Positions 63,479 through 64,000 of a stretch of DNA of 64,000 nucleotides are shown piece after piece. The notes below the pieces were generated by a model that worked only from the letters and a program-made list of their open reading frames with translations, did not search any database and was not told where the DNA came from. The DNA comes from Granulicella sp. WH15 (GTDB lineage: Bacteria > Acidobacteriota > Terriglobia > Terriglobales > Acidobacteriaceae). A program made the translations under genes and the position numbers. The DNA is taken from NCBI RefSeq assembly GCF_009914315.1, contig NZ_CP042596.1, positions 3,658,001-3,722,000 of the forward strand. Direction: 5' to 3'. Within the stretch, counting starts at the first letter, position 1. Every line of letters begins with the position of its first letter.

Positions 63479-64000
63479 TCTTCAGCGATATGTTCGGCTC
63501 GCGCACGCTGGAGATGAAGGCCCCCAACCGCTCCACCGTCTACCGCGACCACACCCACAGCGGCAACGGCAACTCCATGGACGCACAAGGCCGCCTGTAC
63601 ACCTGCGAGCGCGACAGCCGCCGCGTTGTGCGCGTGGAGAAGGACGGCAAGATCACGGTCATCGCCGACAAGTTCAACGGCCAGCGCATCAACGACCCCA
63701 ACGACGTGGTGGTGCGCCGCGACGACCAGGTCTACTTCAGCGACCCCGCCCCGGCCGACACGCTCGAGACTCTCACTCTGGGCTATGCGGGCGTCTACCA
63801 CGTCACCCCGACGGGCAAGATCTCTCTCGTAACCAGGATGCTTCGGCCTAACGGAGTAGCCCTCACTCCTGACGGCAAGACGCTCTACATCGCCGATACG
63901 ACGGAGCGGAAGATCCTGGCCTACGACCTCGACGCAAACGGCACCCCGTCGAACGGACGGACCTTCATCACCGGCATCGACGGCGGTCCAGACGGCCTGC
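63391..64000 (+). CDS. SMP-30/gluconolactonase-family protein, 3' truncated by window edge
   Basis: Reading from ATG 63391, 203 codons run to the edge without a stop. The product is a six-bladed SMP-30-type propeller: FGYVEGPVWSKDGSLIFSDM (metal Glu region), SGNGNSMDAQGRLYTCERD, NDPNDVVVRRDDQVYFSDP (metal Asn) and RPNGVALTPDGKTLYIADT. Such enzymes hydrolyse sugar lactones. No signal peptide is present at this ATG, although the three genes before it are exported. The true N-terminus may lie in the overlapping mutarotase frame. It completes a cytochrome / dehydrogenase / mutarotase / lactonase set. Confidence 0.85.
   Translation, partial: MQAASPGVERFGGDFGYVEGPVWSKDGSLIFSDMFGSRTLEMKAPNRSTVYRDHTHSGNGNSMDAQGRLYTCERDSRRVVRVEKDGKITVIADKFNGQRINDPNDVVVRRDDQVYFSDPAPADTLETLTLGYAGVYHVTPTGKISLVTRMLRPNGVALTPDGKTLYIADTTERKILAYDLDANGTPSNGRTFITGIDGGPDGL

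Overview
The window looks like chromosomal DNA of an acidobacterium, most likely class Terriglobia (Granulicella, Terriglobus and Edaphobacter relatives). This is inferred from the paired VWFA-related acidobacterial proteins, a tandem NAD+-I (nadA-type) riboswitch of the kind reported from Acidobacteria, BBP2-type beta-barrel porins, cytochromes with the Pirellula/Verrucomicrobium-type extension, high GC content and many intergenic palindromic repeats. Both edges cut genes: a secreted phosphoesterase at the left and a gluconolactonase-like gene at the right. I saw no rRNA, tRNA, CRISPR array, transposase or prophage.

Layout. 1-9 kb: phosphoesterase, Tat-exported multicopper oxidase, acyl-CoA dehydrogenase, two coupled VWA proteins and a DUF1015 protein. 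9-15 kb: a cell-wall operon (amidase, GerMN protein, glutamate racemase), an orphan MacB-like permease, EVE protein, FabI and a DinB-fold protein. 15-25 kb: amidohydrolase, Uup-like ABC-F ATPase, BrnTA toxin-antitoxin pair, ABC exporter, PgeF, and an AroDE fusion with a basic tail. 25-34 kb: ATP synthase genes b'-b-delta-alpha-gamma-beta-epsilon without atpB/atpE, then hfq-hflX. 34-47 kb: DegT aminotransferase, SH3 and beta-propeller lipoproteins, DUF2203-nadA behind the riboswitch, a Tat translocase operon ending in a glutaminyl cyclase, TerC, a PASTA protein and a porin. 47-58 kb: aroC-def-fmt-rsmB, polysaccharide deacetylase, YhaM-like nuclease, SurA-like isomerase and CtpA protease. 58-64 kb: an MFS transporter and a cytochrome c / PQQ dehydrogenase / mutarotase / lactonase cluster that reads as a periplasmic aldose-oxidation pathway.

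The most distinctive non-coding content is a family of about 300-bp intergenic elements with ~51-bp terminal inverted repeats (best copy 47558-47861). There are several full or truncated copies and solo ends, and one rearranged copy lies between two perfect 66-bp inverted arms. Two other dispersed palindromic families, one carrying a terminator, lie in the same gaps. The NAD+-I riboswitch before nadA is the clearest regulatory RNA. Start codons were reassigned from the longest open frame where signal peptides, ribosome binding sites or repeat boundaries argued for it.
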